Origin: an uncultured Flavobacteriaceae bacterium
Lineage (GTDB): Bacteria > Bacteroidota > Bacteroidia > Flavobacteriales > Flavobacteriaceae
Assembly (NCBI GenBank): GCA_947502975.1
Contig: CANNBV010000002.1
Coordinates: forward strand, 434,001 to 498,000
Direction: 5' to 3'
Length of the DNA stretch: 64,000 nucleotides
Shown here: positions 33,259 through 41,222 of the stretch, piece by piece
Numbering within the stretch: position 1 is the stretch's first letter
How the letters are laid out: every line of letters starts with the position of its first letter
The notes under the pieces: model-generated
Databases searched by the model: none
Told to the model about the DNA's origin: nothing
The model's input: the letters and a program-made list of their open reading frames with translations, nothing else
Position numbers and translations under genes: made by a program

Positions 33259-34364
33259 TGGGTTGGTTTTGAAAAAATATTTGATATAAAGATAGCTAAT
33301 TGATACACAATTAAAAATATTTCGAGCAAGGGTAAAAGAATTATAAGATCTTTTTCATTGAGTTTTTTTGCAGAAGCTGTATATGTAAAAAATACAGTTA
33401 TTGTTCTTATTAAAAAGAAAGAAGCGGTTATAATTGGATTGTACCAAAATACTAGAAGCAGAATAGATAAAATCCAAAATAATAAATTGGATACGTAATA
33501 TAGTCCAAGAATAATTTTATGATTCAATTTATAATGCTTTGCTGTAGAAACATGCCTTCGTTTTTGTGTAAACCATGACTTAAAAGAGGTTTTAGCAATA
33601 GAAGTAGTGAAACTTTCTTCAGTAATGCAAATTCTGGTATTGCTATTAGTGGCGGCTTCATTTACAAATAAATCATCGTCACCAGAATTTACATGCATAT
33701 GACTCATAAAGCCATTTGTTTTAAAAAACTGTGCTTTTGTATATGCTAAATTTCTGCCAACACCCATATATGGCATCCCCAATTTAGCCATTGAAAAATA
33801 TGATATTGCTGCTGTTAATGTTTCGAATCTAATGAGTTTATTTAGCAATGAATTTTTGATTTTTGAATACCCGCCATACCCCAAAACAATAGACGTTTCA
33901 GAATTAAAATTTGAAACCATTTCTTTAATCCAATACTTAGAGACAGGTTTGCAATCAGCATCTGTAAATAACAACACATTATGCGTTGCTGCTTTTATAC
34001 CAAGAGTTAAGGGGTATTTTTTATTACCCCAGAATGTTTCTACGGGCTCAACATTTACAATTTTAATATTTTGATGAGCTTCAGCGAAAGTTTCTATTAT
34101 CTTTAAAGTCTCATCACTTGAGGCGTCATTGATTAAAACAATTTGGAAATTTTGATAGGCCTGATCAATTACTGAAGGCAAAAAAGCTTTTATATTTTCT
34201 GCTTCATTTTTTGCACAAATAATAACAGAAACAGGAATGTTGGTGGATTTACTAGATGATGTTGATTTATGAAATGCAAATTTCCCAAAAACATGTAGAT
34301 AAAAGAATACTTGAATTAGAACAACTACAATTAGAGTGTAGAGTGCAATATCAAGAATAGCCAT
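33249..34364 (-). CDS. Membrane glycosyltransferase family 2
   Basis: A 371-residue GT2 enzyme with an N-terminal membrane helix (4-26), a GT-A catalytic domain (about 44-270) and three C-terminal helices (about 280-365). Catalytic features are VSVIICAKNEAENI, the DxD-like FTDADCKPV and a Q-x-x-R-H motif in FTQKRRHVSTA near residue 268, where polymer-making GT2s have QxxRW. It probably moves a sugar onto a lipid or polymer at the inner membrane. Overlap with the sigma factor gene suggests coupling. Substrate unknown. Confidence 0.85.
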   Translation of the reverse strand: MAILDIALYTLIVVVLIQVFFYLHVFGKFAFHKSTSSSKSTNIPVSVIICAKNEAENIKAFLPSVIDQAYQNFQIVLINDASSDETLKIIETFAEAHQNIKIVNVEPVETFWGNKKYPLTLGIKAATHNVLLFTDADCKPVSKYWIKEMVSNFNSETSIVLGYGGYSKIKNSLLNKLIRFETLTAAISYFSMAKLGMPYMGVGRNLAYTKAQFFKTNGFMSHMHVNSGDDDLFVNEAATNSNTRICITEESFTTSIAKTSFKSWFTQKRRHVSTAKHYKLNHKIILGLYYVSNLLFWILSILLLVFWYNPIITASFFLIRTITVFFTYTASAKKLNEKDLIILLPLLEIFLIVYQLAIFISNIFSKPTHWK

Positions 34365-34367
34365 GTA

Positions 34368-34574
34368 TTAGTTTGAATGTTGAGGTTCATTGCAGTCGCT
34401 AAACTGCTCTGGTGTTTTACCACAGAAACCACAAGCTTCTCCTTCTTTATTTAACATCGGATTTTGACTTGCACAGGTGCCAGCAAATTTGCCATCCTTT
34501 TTAGCCCAAATTTTAATGGCAATACCAGCAATACCTAGACCTAGAAGCAGTAAAGTAATTAGGAAGAGTTTCAT
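34368..34574 (-). CDS. Small membrane-anchored cysteine-rich protein
   Basis: A 68-residue protein with one N-terminal helix (residues 2-24) and a short exported or cytoplasmic tail containing four cysteines (CASQNP, ACGFCGK, DCNEP). Similar small proteins of unknown role are common in Flavobacteriaceae. It starts a run of four close genes: glycosyltransferase, sigma factor and transporter follow with 3-bp gap or overlaps. The CGFC arrangement might bind metal or act in redox, but nothing shows this. Confidence 0.72.
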   Translation of the reverse strand: MKLFLITLLLLGLGIAGIAIKIWAKKDGKFAGTCASQNPMLNKEGEACGFCGKTPEQFSDCNEPQHSN

Positions 34575-34590
34575 TAAAGTAAATTTTGTG

Positions 34591-34598
34591 CAAAGATA
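34591..34598 (-). promoter_or_regulatory. Probable -7 box for the four-gene unit
   Basis: On the minus strand TATCTTTG matches TAnnTTTG and lies 16 nt before the start codon at 34574. The -33 element is not clear. Confidence 0.45.
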
Positions 34599-34725
34599 CA
34601 GTTTTTACAAAAAGTTTCGATAACAGACGAGTTATAATTACAGAATTGTGACATTACGGTTTTTTAGGTGTCTCATTACTAATGAATTATATTTTTCATT
34701 ACTAACCAATTAAATTATATACATT

Positions 34726-35412
34726 ATGAAAAAATTATTAGCTGAATTTTTTGGAACGTTTTGGCTTGTTTTTGGAGGTTGTGGTAGTGCTATTTTTGCA
34801 GCTGCATTTCCAGAAGTAGGTATTGGTCTTTTGGGTGTTTCACTTGCTTTTGGTCTCACCGTTTTAACTATGGCATATGCTGTAGGTCATATTTCTGGAG
34901 CGCATTTTAATCCTGCTGTATCATTGGGTTTATGGGCTGGTGGAAAATTTGAAGGTAAAAACCTAGTTGGATATATTATAGCTCAACTTATTGGAGCTAT
35001 AACTGCTGCAGGGGTACTTTACCTAATTGTTTCTGGTAAATCTGATTTTGTTGATATTGGTGGTTTTGCGTCAAATGGTTATGCAGAACTTTCTCCTGGA
35101 GGTTTTAGCATGGTTTCTGTTTTAGTTGCAGAGTTTGTACTCACATTATTTTTTCTTTTTATCATTTTAGGAAGTACAAATGCAAGAGCACCTAAAGGTT
35201 TTGCGCCAATAGCTATTGGTTTAGGTTTAACTTTAATTCACTTGATAAGTATTCCAATTTCAAACACATCTGTAAATCCTGCTAGATCTACAAGTCAAGC
35301 ATTATTTGCTGGAGGCGATTTTACAGGGCAATTGTGGTTGTTTTGGTTAGCACCTATAGCAGGAGCAATTGTTGCCGGATTAATCCATAAAGCATTTTTC
35401 GATAAAGAATAA
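34726..35412 (+). CDS. aqpZ: Aquaporin Z
   Basis: A 228-residue six-helix water channel. The two half-helix motifs are HFNPAVSLG (NPA at 62-64) and SVNPARSTS (NPA at 184-186). The selectivity filter residues are F42, H172, T181 and R187, the set found in strict water channels rather than glycerol facilitators. Length is normal. It is a single gene with a terminator behind. Assignment is firm. Confidence 0.94.
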   Translation: MKKLLAEFFGTFWLVFGGCGSAIFAAAFPEVGIGLLGVSLAFGLTVLTMAYAVGHISGAHFNPAVSLGLWAGGKFEGKNLVGYIIAQLIGAITAAGVLYLIVSGKSDFVDIGGFASNGYAELSPGGFSMVSVLVAEFVLTLFFLFIILGSTNARAPKGFAPIAIGLGLTLIHLISIPISNTSVNPARSTSQALFAGGDFTGQLWLFWLAPIAGAIVAGLIHKAFFDKE

Positions 35413-35449
35413 AGATAATAACCTTTAATAAGAGTTATTAATAGCAAGT

Positions 35450-35483
35450 AAAAAGCCTCTTCCAATTAGGAAAGAGGCTTTTT
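35450..35483. terminator. Bidirectional terminator after aqpZ
   Basis: The arms AAAAAGCCTCTTCC and GGAAAGAGGCTTTTT pair almost fully around AATTA; A and T runs flank both sides. It serves aqpZ (+) and the anti-sigma gene (-). Confidence 0.8.
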
Positions 35484-35502
35484 CAATATTTAAGCTATAA
35501 TA

Positions 35503-36291
35503 TTACTGTAAGCTAATCTCTGCTACACTATTTTCTAAAGAAGCGATAGTATTTCCTCCTTTAGGTTCTATAGTAATGTTTAAACCTCTAGCATTTTCAG
35601 TAAAAGGAATTCTTTTAAGTTGTCTATCGGTTTCACTTAAAATCCCCAAACTAACCATTCTACCTTGCAAATCTGCCCAGATTTGATAGCACTGCTCTTC
35701 AGGCAATTGCGGCAATGATACAACATCAATCATTGATGTTTTTTCTTTAGGATTAATGTAAGCTACGGTTTTTAAATCTCTAGCACGATCGTTTCCTTGA
35801 ATGATATATTTGTACGTTTCAGGGTCATTTAATCGCTTAAACTGAGCCATAATAGCATCTAGTTTTTTATTATTTTCTTCAATATCGTTTCTCAAATCAA
35901 AAATTTCTTCATCAACTATAAGACTATCTTTTTGAAGTAGTTGGTTTTGATTATAAAAATAGAACGATGTTGCGGCAAATAATATCGCGGTAACACTCGC
36001 AGCAATACTCAATTTATACCATTTCTTATACCTAACTCGCTTTGATAGTGATACAACTGGTGCATCATCAAGTTCATCAAGTACATTGCTTAAAATGTGT
36101 TTTGGAGCTTCAACAGCGTTGCTTTTGGCAACAATTTCTAAATTGTATTGTAGCGTATTGTAAGCATTTTGTACTTCAGGGTATTTAGAAATGTAGGTCT
36201 CAACTTGTTCCGTTTCGGCAACAGTTGTTGTACCCATTAGATATTTATCTAAAAGATCTGAATTTAAAAAAGTAGTTATTTTCTCATTCAT
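35503..36291 (-). CDS. Anti-sigma factor, RskA type
   Basis: A 262-residue single-pass protein. The N-terminal cytoplasmic part (about 1-75) holds and inhibits the sigma factor; a membrane helix follows at about 94-112, then a short coiled coil and the RskA C-terminal domain (about 155-260) with EQCYQIWADLQGRMVSLG and a glycine-asparagine turn. It lies 8 bp after an ECF sigma gene, its obvious partner. The signal it senses is unknown. Confidence 0.87.
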   Translation of the reverse strand: MNEKITTFLNSDLLDKYLMGTTTVAETEQVETYISKYPEVQNAYNTLQYNLEIVAKSNAVEAPKHILSNVLDELDDAPVVSLSKRVRYKKWYKLSIAASVTAILFAATSFYFYNQNQLLQKDSLIVDEEIFDLRNDIEENNKKLDAIMAQFKRLNDPETYKYIIQGNDRARDLKTVAYINPKEKTSMIDVVSLPQLPEEQCYQIWADLQGRMVSLGILSETDRQLKRIPFTENARGLNITIEPKGGNTIASLENSVAEISLQ

Positions 36292-36299
36292 GACTTGGT

Positions 36300-36833
36300 T
36301 TATTGTGGATCGTAAATCTTTTTCAATTCTCTCAATCCAATTTTTAATCTCGATTTTATAGTACCCAACGGAATATCAAGTTCATCACTTGCTTCCTGTT
36401 GCGTCATACCTTCAAAAAATAGTGCATTTATCACTATTTGATACTTTTCATCCAAGCTGCTTAAATGTTTTTTTATATCTAAAACATCTTGGTTTAAAGC
36501 GTTCGTTGTAATTTTATATACGCTAGAATGTTCAATTTGGACTTCTTTAGTAGTTTTATTTTTTAAAGATCTGGTTTTATCTATAGCTGTATTGTAAGCA
36601 ATTCTATATAGCCAAGTGAATAATTTTGCCTTAGAAGCATCATATTTTTTAGCATACCTCCAAATCTTCACAAATGTTTCTTGCAGCACGTCTTGAGCTG
36701 TTTCTTCATCTGTAATCACCTTCCGTATCACACCATAAAGCGCATCGGCATAATTTTCATAGAGTAGAGAAATAGCTTTTTTATCACTATTTTTCAATAA
36801 GTTAACTATTTCTTTTTCTATGTTTGAAATCAA
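36300..36833 (-). CDS. ECF-type RNA polymerase sigma factor (RskA-partnered)
   Basis: A 177-residue sigma factor of the SigK/ECF19-like kind. Region 2 includes DEETAQDVLQETFVKIWR and FTWLYRIAYNTAIDKTRS; region 4 has YQIVINALFFEGMTQQEASDEL and IPLGTIKSRLKIGLREL. Its gene starts a two-gene operon with the anti-sigma factor. A -7 box lies at 36881. Targets are unknown, likely envelope or oxidative stress genes as in related pairs. Confidence 0.92.
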   Translation of the reverse strand: MISNIEKEIVNLLKNSDKKAISLLYENYADALYGVIRKVITDEETAQDVLQETFVKIWRYAKKYDASKAKLFTWLYRIAYNTAIDKTRSLKNKTTKEVQIEHSSVYKITTNALNQDVLDIKKHLSSLDEKYQIVINALFFEGMTQQEASDELDIPLGTIKSRLKIGLRELKKIYDPQ

Positions 36834-36880
36834 TATTAGATGGTTTAATTAGTTGTTGTATGGTTGAATCTGATTAACGT

Positions 36881-36888
36881 CAAAGTTA
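36881..36888 (-). promoter_or_regulatory. Probable -7 box of the sigma/anti-sigma operon
   Basis: On the minus strand TAACTTTG matches TAnnTTTG. The leader would be about 43 nt. Confidence 0.4.
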
Positions 36889-36902
36889 GAAATTTATTTA
36901 AA

Positions 36903-37916
36903 CTATAAGATGTTTACTTCTGCTTCAATTGAAATATCAAATAGCCTCAAAACTGTTTTTTGAATTAATTTTGAAAGATTTAAAATGTCAGAGCCCTTGG
37001 CGTCACTATAGTTAACAAGTACTAAGGCTTGTTTTTTATGTACACCATAATTATCAAAACGCTTACCTTTAAAACCAGCTTTTTCAATAAGCCAACCAGC
37101 AGGAACTTTTACTTCGGTATCCGAAATTGGATAACTTGGTATGTCTTTAAAGTTGTCTTGAAGTTTTTCAAATTTAACTTTAGAAATAACAGGATTTTTA
37201 AAAAAACTACCACTATTACCAATTTCTTTCGGGTTAGGTAATTTACTTTCTCTTATAGAAATGACCGCTTTTGAAATATCTTGTATTGTTGGGTTAGTTA
37301 TATTTTGAGCTTCTAACTCCGTTGCGATGGCCCCATAATTCATATGAAGCGGATGATTTCTCTTAGTTAACCGAAAAGTTACAGATGTAATGCTATATTT
37401 ACCCTTTACTTCATGTTTGAAAATAGAATTTCTATATCCAAAATTGCAATCTTCATTTGTAAAAGTGCTTACTTTCTGGGTTTCAATATTCATGGCATCA
37501 CAAGACACAAACGTATCTTTTAATTCTACACCATATGCACCAATATTTTGAATAGGAGCTGTACCAACATTACCAGGAATTAATGATAAATTCTCTAGAC
37601 CACCGAAATCATGATCCAAGCACCATAATACGAATTCGTGCCAGTTTTCACCAGCATTAGCTCTTATCAATACGGAATCATTGGTTTCATCCTCAATGAA
37701 AATTCCTTTAAGGTTAACATGAATCACTAGTTTGTTTTGATCTTGGATAAGCAACATGTTGCTTCCGCCACCTAAAAGTAGTTTTTCAGGATATTCGTCT
37801 AGTTTTAATACCTCTAGTAATTCTTCAATAGTAGAAACAGCAACAAAATATTTCGCTTTTACGTCAATACCAAAAGTATTGTAGTTTTTTAGAGATATGT
37901 TTTGTGCAATATGCAT
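36903..37916 (-). CDS. murB: UDP-N-acetylenolpyruvoylglucosamine reductase
   Basis: A 337-residue FAD enzyme that reduces UDP-GlcNAc-enolpyruvate to UDP-MurNAc in peptidoglycan synthesis. FAD-binding LLLGGGSNMLL and LSLIPGNVGTAPIQNIGAYG are present, the proton donor serine lies in GNSGSFFKNP, and the C-terminus EAEVNIL contains the conserved glutamate. It is type I, with the extra loop around residues 240-270. Its ATG overlaps the stop of the aminotransferase gene (TAATG). Confidence 0.95.
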   Translation of the reverse strand: MHIAQNISLKNYNTFGIDVKAKYFVAVSTIEELLEVLKLDEYPEKLLLGGGSNMLLIQDQNKLVIHVNLKGIFIEDETNDSVLIRANAGENWHEFVLWCLDHDFGGLENLSLIPGNVGTAPIQNIGAYGVELKDTFVSCDAMNIETQKVSTFTNEDCNFGYRNSIFKHEVKGKYSITSVTFRLTKRNHPLHMNYGAIATELEAQNITNPTIQDISKAVISIRESKLPNPKEIGNSGSFFKNPVISKVKFEKLQDNFKDIPSYPISDTEVKVPAGWLIEKAGFKGKRFDNYGVHKKQALVLVNYSDAKGSDILNLSKLIQKTVLRLFDISIEAEVNIL

Positions 37917-39106
37917 TAATCCTTATACACTTTAAGCGCTTCCTTTATAATATTTACAGCTTTAACTAAACGTTGTTTATTTAATACGTACGCAATTCTA
38001 ATTTGGTTTACACCAGAATCTGGTGTTGAATAAAATCCACTAGCCGGTGCCACCATAACCGTTTCATTTTCAAAGCTAAAAGATTCTAATAACCATTGCG
38101 CAAAATGATCGGCATTTTTAACTGGAAGTTCTACTATACAATAAAAAGCACCTCTAGGTATAGCAACTTTAACGCCATTTATCTTTTGTAGTTCAGAAAT
38201 CAACGTATCTCTACGCTCAATATATTCATTTTTAATATCTACAAAATAACTTTGAGGTGTACTTAAAGCAGCTTCGCTGGCAATTTGAGCGTAAGTTGGG
38301 GGACTTAAACGTGCTTGCGCAAATTTTAAAACAGTATGCCTAATAGTCTCATTTCTAGTCACTAAACACCCAATTCTAGCACCACACATACTATATCGTT
38401 TTGATACAGAATCAATCATTATTGTATGCTCGTCCAAACCTTTTAATTCTAAAATTGAAAAGTGAGAAGAATTATCGTAGGTAAACTCTCTGTATACTTC
38501 ATCAGAAATCAAAAATAAATCATGCTTCTTAACTAGGTCGGCTAATTGCTCAATTTCTTCTTTTGAGTAAAGATATCCTGTTGGATTTCCTGGGTTGCAA
38601 ATCATGATTGCTTTTGTCCTAGAAGTAATTAATTTTTCAAAATCGGTTATAGAAGGTAAAGCAAAATTATCTTCAATTTTAGAAATTATAGGTTTTACGT
38701 TCACACTACTAGCAGTTGCAAAAGCAATATAATTAGCATAAAAAGGTTCACAAATAATAACTTCATCATCTGGATCCATAATGCTTCCAAAGATAAAAGC
38801 TATGGCTTCACTTGCACCAGTGGTCACAATAATATCGTTATGAGATACCTTTATATTATGATAATCGTAATACGCAGCAATTTTTTTTCTGTAGGTATCT
38901 GATCCTTCAGAACGGGAATAGGATAAAATCTCTACATTATTTTCTTTTACAGCTTTTAATGCTACTTCAGGAGTTTTAATATCAGGTTGACCAATATTAA
39001 GATGATAAATATACTTGCCTTCAGCTTTTGCCTTTTCTGCATAAGGCACAAGTTTGCGTATAGGTGATTCGGGCATGTTACGCCCTTTTTGAGATATAGA
39101 AGGCAT
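37916..39106 (-). CDS. Class I/II pyridoxal phosphate aminotransferase
   Basis: A 396-residue enzyme; start at ATG 39106 (MPSISQKGRNMPESP). PLP-binding segments are IVTTGASEAIAF, CNPGNPTGY and the lysine of DSVSKRYSMCGARIG (near 240), with RIAYVLN giving the substrate-carboxylate arginine near 375. It fits the aspartate/aromatic aminotransferase group; the amino acid cannot be set from sequence alone. It is coupled to murB. Confidence 0.88.
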   Translation of the reverse strand: MPSISQKGRNMPESPIRKLVPYAEKAKAEGKYIYHLNIGQPDIKTPEVALKAVKENNVEILSYSRSEGSDTYRKKIAAYYDYHNIKVSHNDIIVTTGASEAIAFIFGSIMDPDDEVIICEPFYANYIAFATASSVNVKPIISKIEDNFALPSITDFEKLITSRTKAIMICNPGNPTGYLYSKEEIEQLADLVKKHDLFLISDEVYREFTYDNSSHFSILELKGLDEHTIMIDSVSKRYSMCGARIGCLVTRNETIRHTVLKFAQARLSPPTYAQIASEAALSTPQSYFVDIKNEYIERRDTLISELQKINGVKVAIPRGAFYCIVELPVKNADHFAQWLLESFSFENETVMVAPASGFYSTPDSGVNQIRIAYVLNKQRLVKAVNIIKEALKVYKD

Positions 39107-39230
39107 CTGATTTGTTATTAGTGCGCAAAGTTGCAAAAATTATCTTAAAATTTTTTTAAAAAACGAAGCTAAATTAAAAGTGCTCTAGAAAGATTTGTAA
39201 CTTGATTCGAAATAATGTTTCAATTTTATA

Positions 39231-40568
39231 ATGAAGAAAACCATATCTATTCTATTTTTTTGCCTTTGCTGTTTCAATATAGCACTAACACAAAGTCATT
39301 TTTTCCTTCTAAATAACAAAGGGAAAGACAAAATTAAATTCAAGTTGATTAATAATTTAATTGTTTTTCCAGTTGAAGTTAATGGTGTAGAACTTTCATT
39401 TTTGTTAGATACAGGTGTAAGCAAACCTATAATTTTCAATATTTTAAATATTTCAGATAGTTTAAAAGTTAATAATACGAAAACTATTTATCTAAGAGGT
39501 TTAGGAAGTCAAGATAAAATTGAAGCGTTAAAATCAAAGGACAATACTATAAAAATTGGGAATGCTATTAAATTTAATCAAGATTTATACGCAATTTATA
39601 ATGCTGATTTAGATTTTACACCAAAACTAGGAGTTCCCATTCATGGAATCATCGGCTATGACGTGCTTAAGGATTTTATTGTTGAAATAAACTATTCTAA
39701 ACGTTTTCTGAGATTAAATAATCCCAATACTTTCATTTATAAAGACTGTAAGAATTGTGAAGTGTTTAATCTCGAATTCCATAACAATAAACCATACATG
39801 TATGGTATGGCAACAATTAATGCAAAAAATGTACCCGTAAAATTACTGATTGATTCAGGGGGTAGTGATGCTATTTGGTTGTTTGAAGATAGTAGTGATA
39901 GTATTTCATCAGGGAATAATTATTTTAATGATTTTTTAGGGCATGGACTTAACGGAAGTGTTTATGGAAAACGTTCAAAGATAGATAGGTTTACTCTAAA
40001 AGATTTTAAAATGAAAAATGTAAATGTTGCTTATCCAGACGAAAGTGCTATTTATTTAGCAAACACTATGAAGGGTAGAAACGGTAGTGTTTCTGGTAAT
40101 ATTTTGAAACGTTTTAATATAATATTAGATTATCGCAGGGCAAAAATAACATTGAAAAAGAATGGTAATTTTAAAAAACGGTTTAGCTATGATAAGTCAG
40201 GTATCAGTTTGCAATATAACGGTTACCGCGTGGTTAAGACTAGATATAAAGATTATAGTACAAAAGCACAGCAATCATCTGGTAGTAATGATGTAGCACC
40301 AAGTTATGTGGCTTCTAACACTTATGAGGTAAGTTTAAAACCTGCATTTGCTATCGTAGAATTAAGAAAAGGATCTCCTGCAGAAAAAGCTGGATTATTA
40401 ATAGGTGATGTTATTTTGAATATTAATGGAAAAGGTACTCACAATTTCACACTACAGCAAATAACTCATTTTTTTCATGACGAAGTAGGTAAAACAGTAA
40501 AATTATTAGTTGATAGGAATGGTTCTAAGAAGACCTTTAAATTTAGACTTAAGAACCCATTTGAATAA
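39231..40568 (+). CDS. Secreted retropepsin-like aspartyl protease with PDZ domain
   Basis: A 445-residue exported protein with a signal peptide (to about 21). Two aspartyl protease lobes are seen: LLDTGVSKP (D60) and LLIDSGGSD (D208), each followed by the hydrophobic-hydrophobic-Gly strand (GIIGYDVL, SGNILKRF). So the two lobes are in one chain, as in pepsin, though each looks retropepsin-like. A PDZ domain closes the protein (about 365-440; GSPAEKAGLLIGDVILNING). It likely cleaves proteins in the periplasm. A terminator follows. Confidence 0.87.
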   Translation: MKKTISILFFCLCCFNIALTQSHFFLLNNKGKDKIKFKLINNLIVFPVEVNGVELSFLLDTGVSKPIIFNILNISDSLKVNNTKTIYLRGLGSQDKIEALKSKDNTIKIGNAIKFNQDLYAIYNADLDFTPKLGVPIHGIIGYDVLKDFIVEINYSKRFLRLNNPNTFIYKDCKNCEVFNLEFHNNKPYMYGMATINAKNVPVKLLIDSGGSDAIWLFEDSSDSISSGNNYFNDFLGHGLNGSVYGKRSKIDRFTLKDFKMKNVNVAYPDESAIYLANTMKGRNGSVSGNILKRFNIILDYRRAKITLKKNGNFKKRFSYDKSGISLQYNGYRVVKTRYKDYSTKAQQSSGSNDVAPSYVASNTYEVSLKPAFAIVELRKGSPAEKAGLLIGDVILNINGKGTHNFTLQQITHFFHDEVGKTVKLLVDRNGSKKTFKFRLKNPFE

Positions 40569-40569
40569 A

Positions 40570-40595
40570 AAAACCTAGACTTCTGTCTAGGTTTT
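40570..40595. terminator. Bidirectional terminator
   Basis: The arms AAAACCTAGAC and GTCTAGGTTTT pair perfectly around TTCT. It lies between the aspartyl protease (+) and DUF1573 (-) genes. Confidence 0.8.
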
Positions 40596-40622
40596 AAGAT
40601 ATTTTTAAAAACGCATATTAAT

Positions 40623-41048
40623 TTATTGTTCAATAACGCTTTTACTTTTCTTTTCTAATACATTATTTTTAGAAGGATCTATTACTAAACCTTTAATCTT
40701 CAATGCCACAGTAGGCGTATCTGCGTTAGACATCACAGTAATGGTTTTTCTAATAGGGTTAACTCTATTTGTATCGTATTTAACCTCAATTTCTCCAGTT
40801 TTACCAGGCATTATTGGCGCATCTGGTTTCTTTGGGATTGTACACCCACAACTAGAACTTACCTTCGATATAATTAAAGGCGCATTACCAGTATTTGTAA
40901 ATTCAAATGTTCTTACACCGTTTGAACCTTTTTCAATAGTACCATAATCTATGGTAGTATCTTTAAACTCAATTTTAGCTACTTTGTCTTGAGCATTAAG
41001 CGAAAAACTAATTAACCCTACAAATAAAAGTGTAAATAAATGTTTCAT
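40623..41048 (-). CDS. DUF1573 family exported protein
   Basis: A 141-residue protein with a signal peptide (to about 19, LNAQ) and one Ig-like DUF1573 domain with YGTIEKGSNGVRTFEFTN, VSSSCGCTIPKKP and TITVMSNADTP. The CGC segment is typical. These proteins are frequent in Bacteroidota, thought to lie in the periplasm or outer membrane; their role is not known. It is a single gene, divergent from valS. Confidence 0.85.
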   Translation of the reverse strand: MKHLFTLLFVGLISFSLNAQDKVAKIEFKDTTIDYGTIEKGSNGVRTFEFTNTGNAPLIISKVSSSCGCTIPKKPDAPIMPGKTGEIEVKYDTNRVNPIRKTITVMSNADTPTVALKIKGLVIDPSKNNVLEKKSKSVIEQ

Positions 41049-41184
41049 CTTTTTGTATTTAATGGTTATTATTTTGTTGTAAACATAGGTACTTTTTCCA
41101 CAACCTGCAAAAATAATAGACGAATTACGTCAATCTTAACATATTGAGCACCATGCTCAACTTTCACAGGAAAAGAAATATAAG

Positions 41185-41192
41185 TACTTTTG
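41185..41192 (+). promoter_or_regulatory. Probable -7 box of valS
   Basis: TACTTTTG matches TAnnTTTG; the start codon lies 31 bp on. The -33 element is not clear. Confidence 0.45.
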
Positions 41193-41222
41193 CCAATCAA
41201 AAGTCAAAAACTGTTCCAAAGT

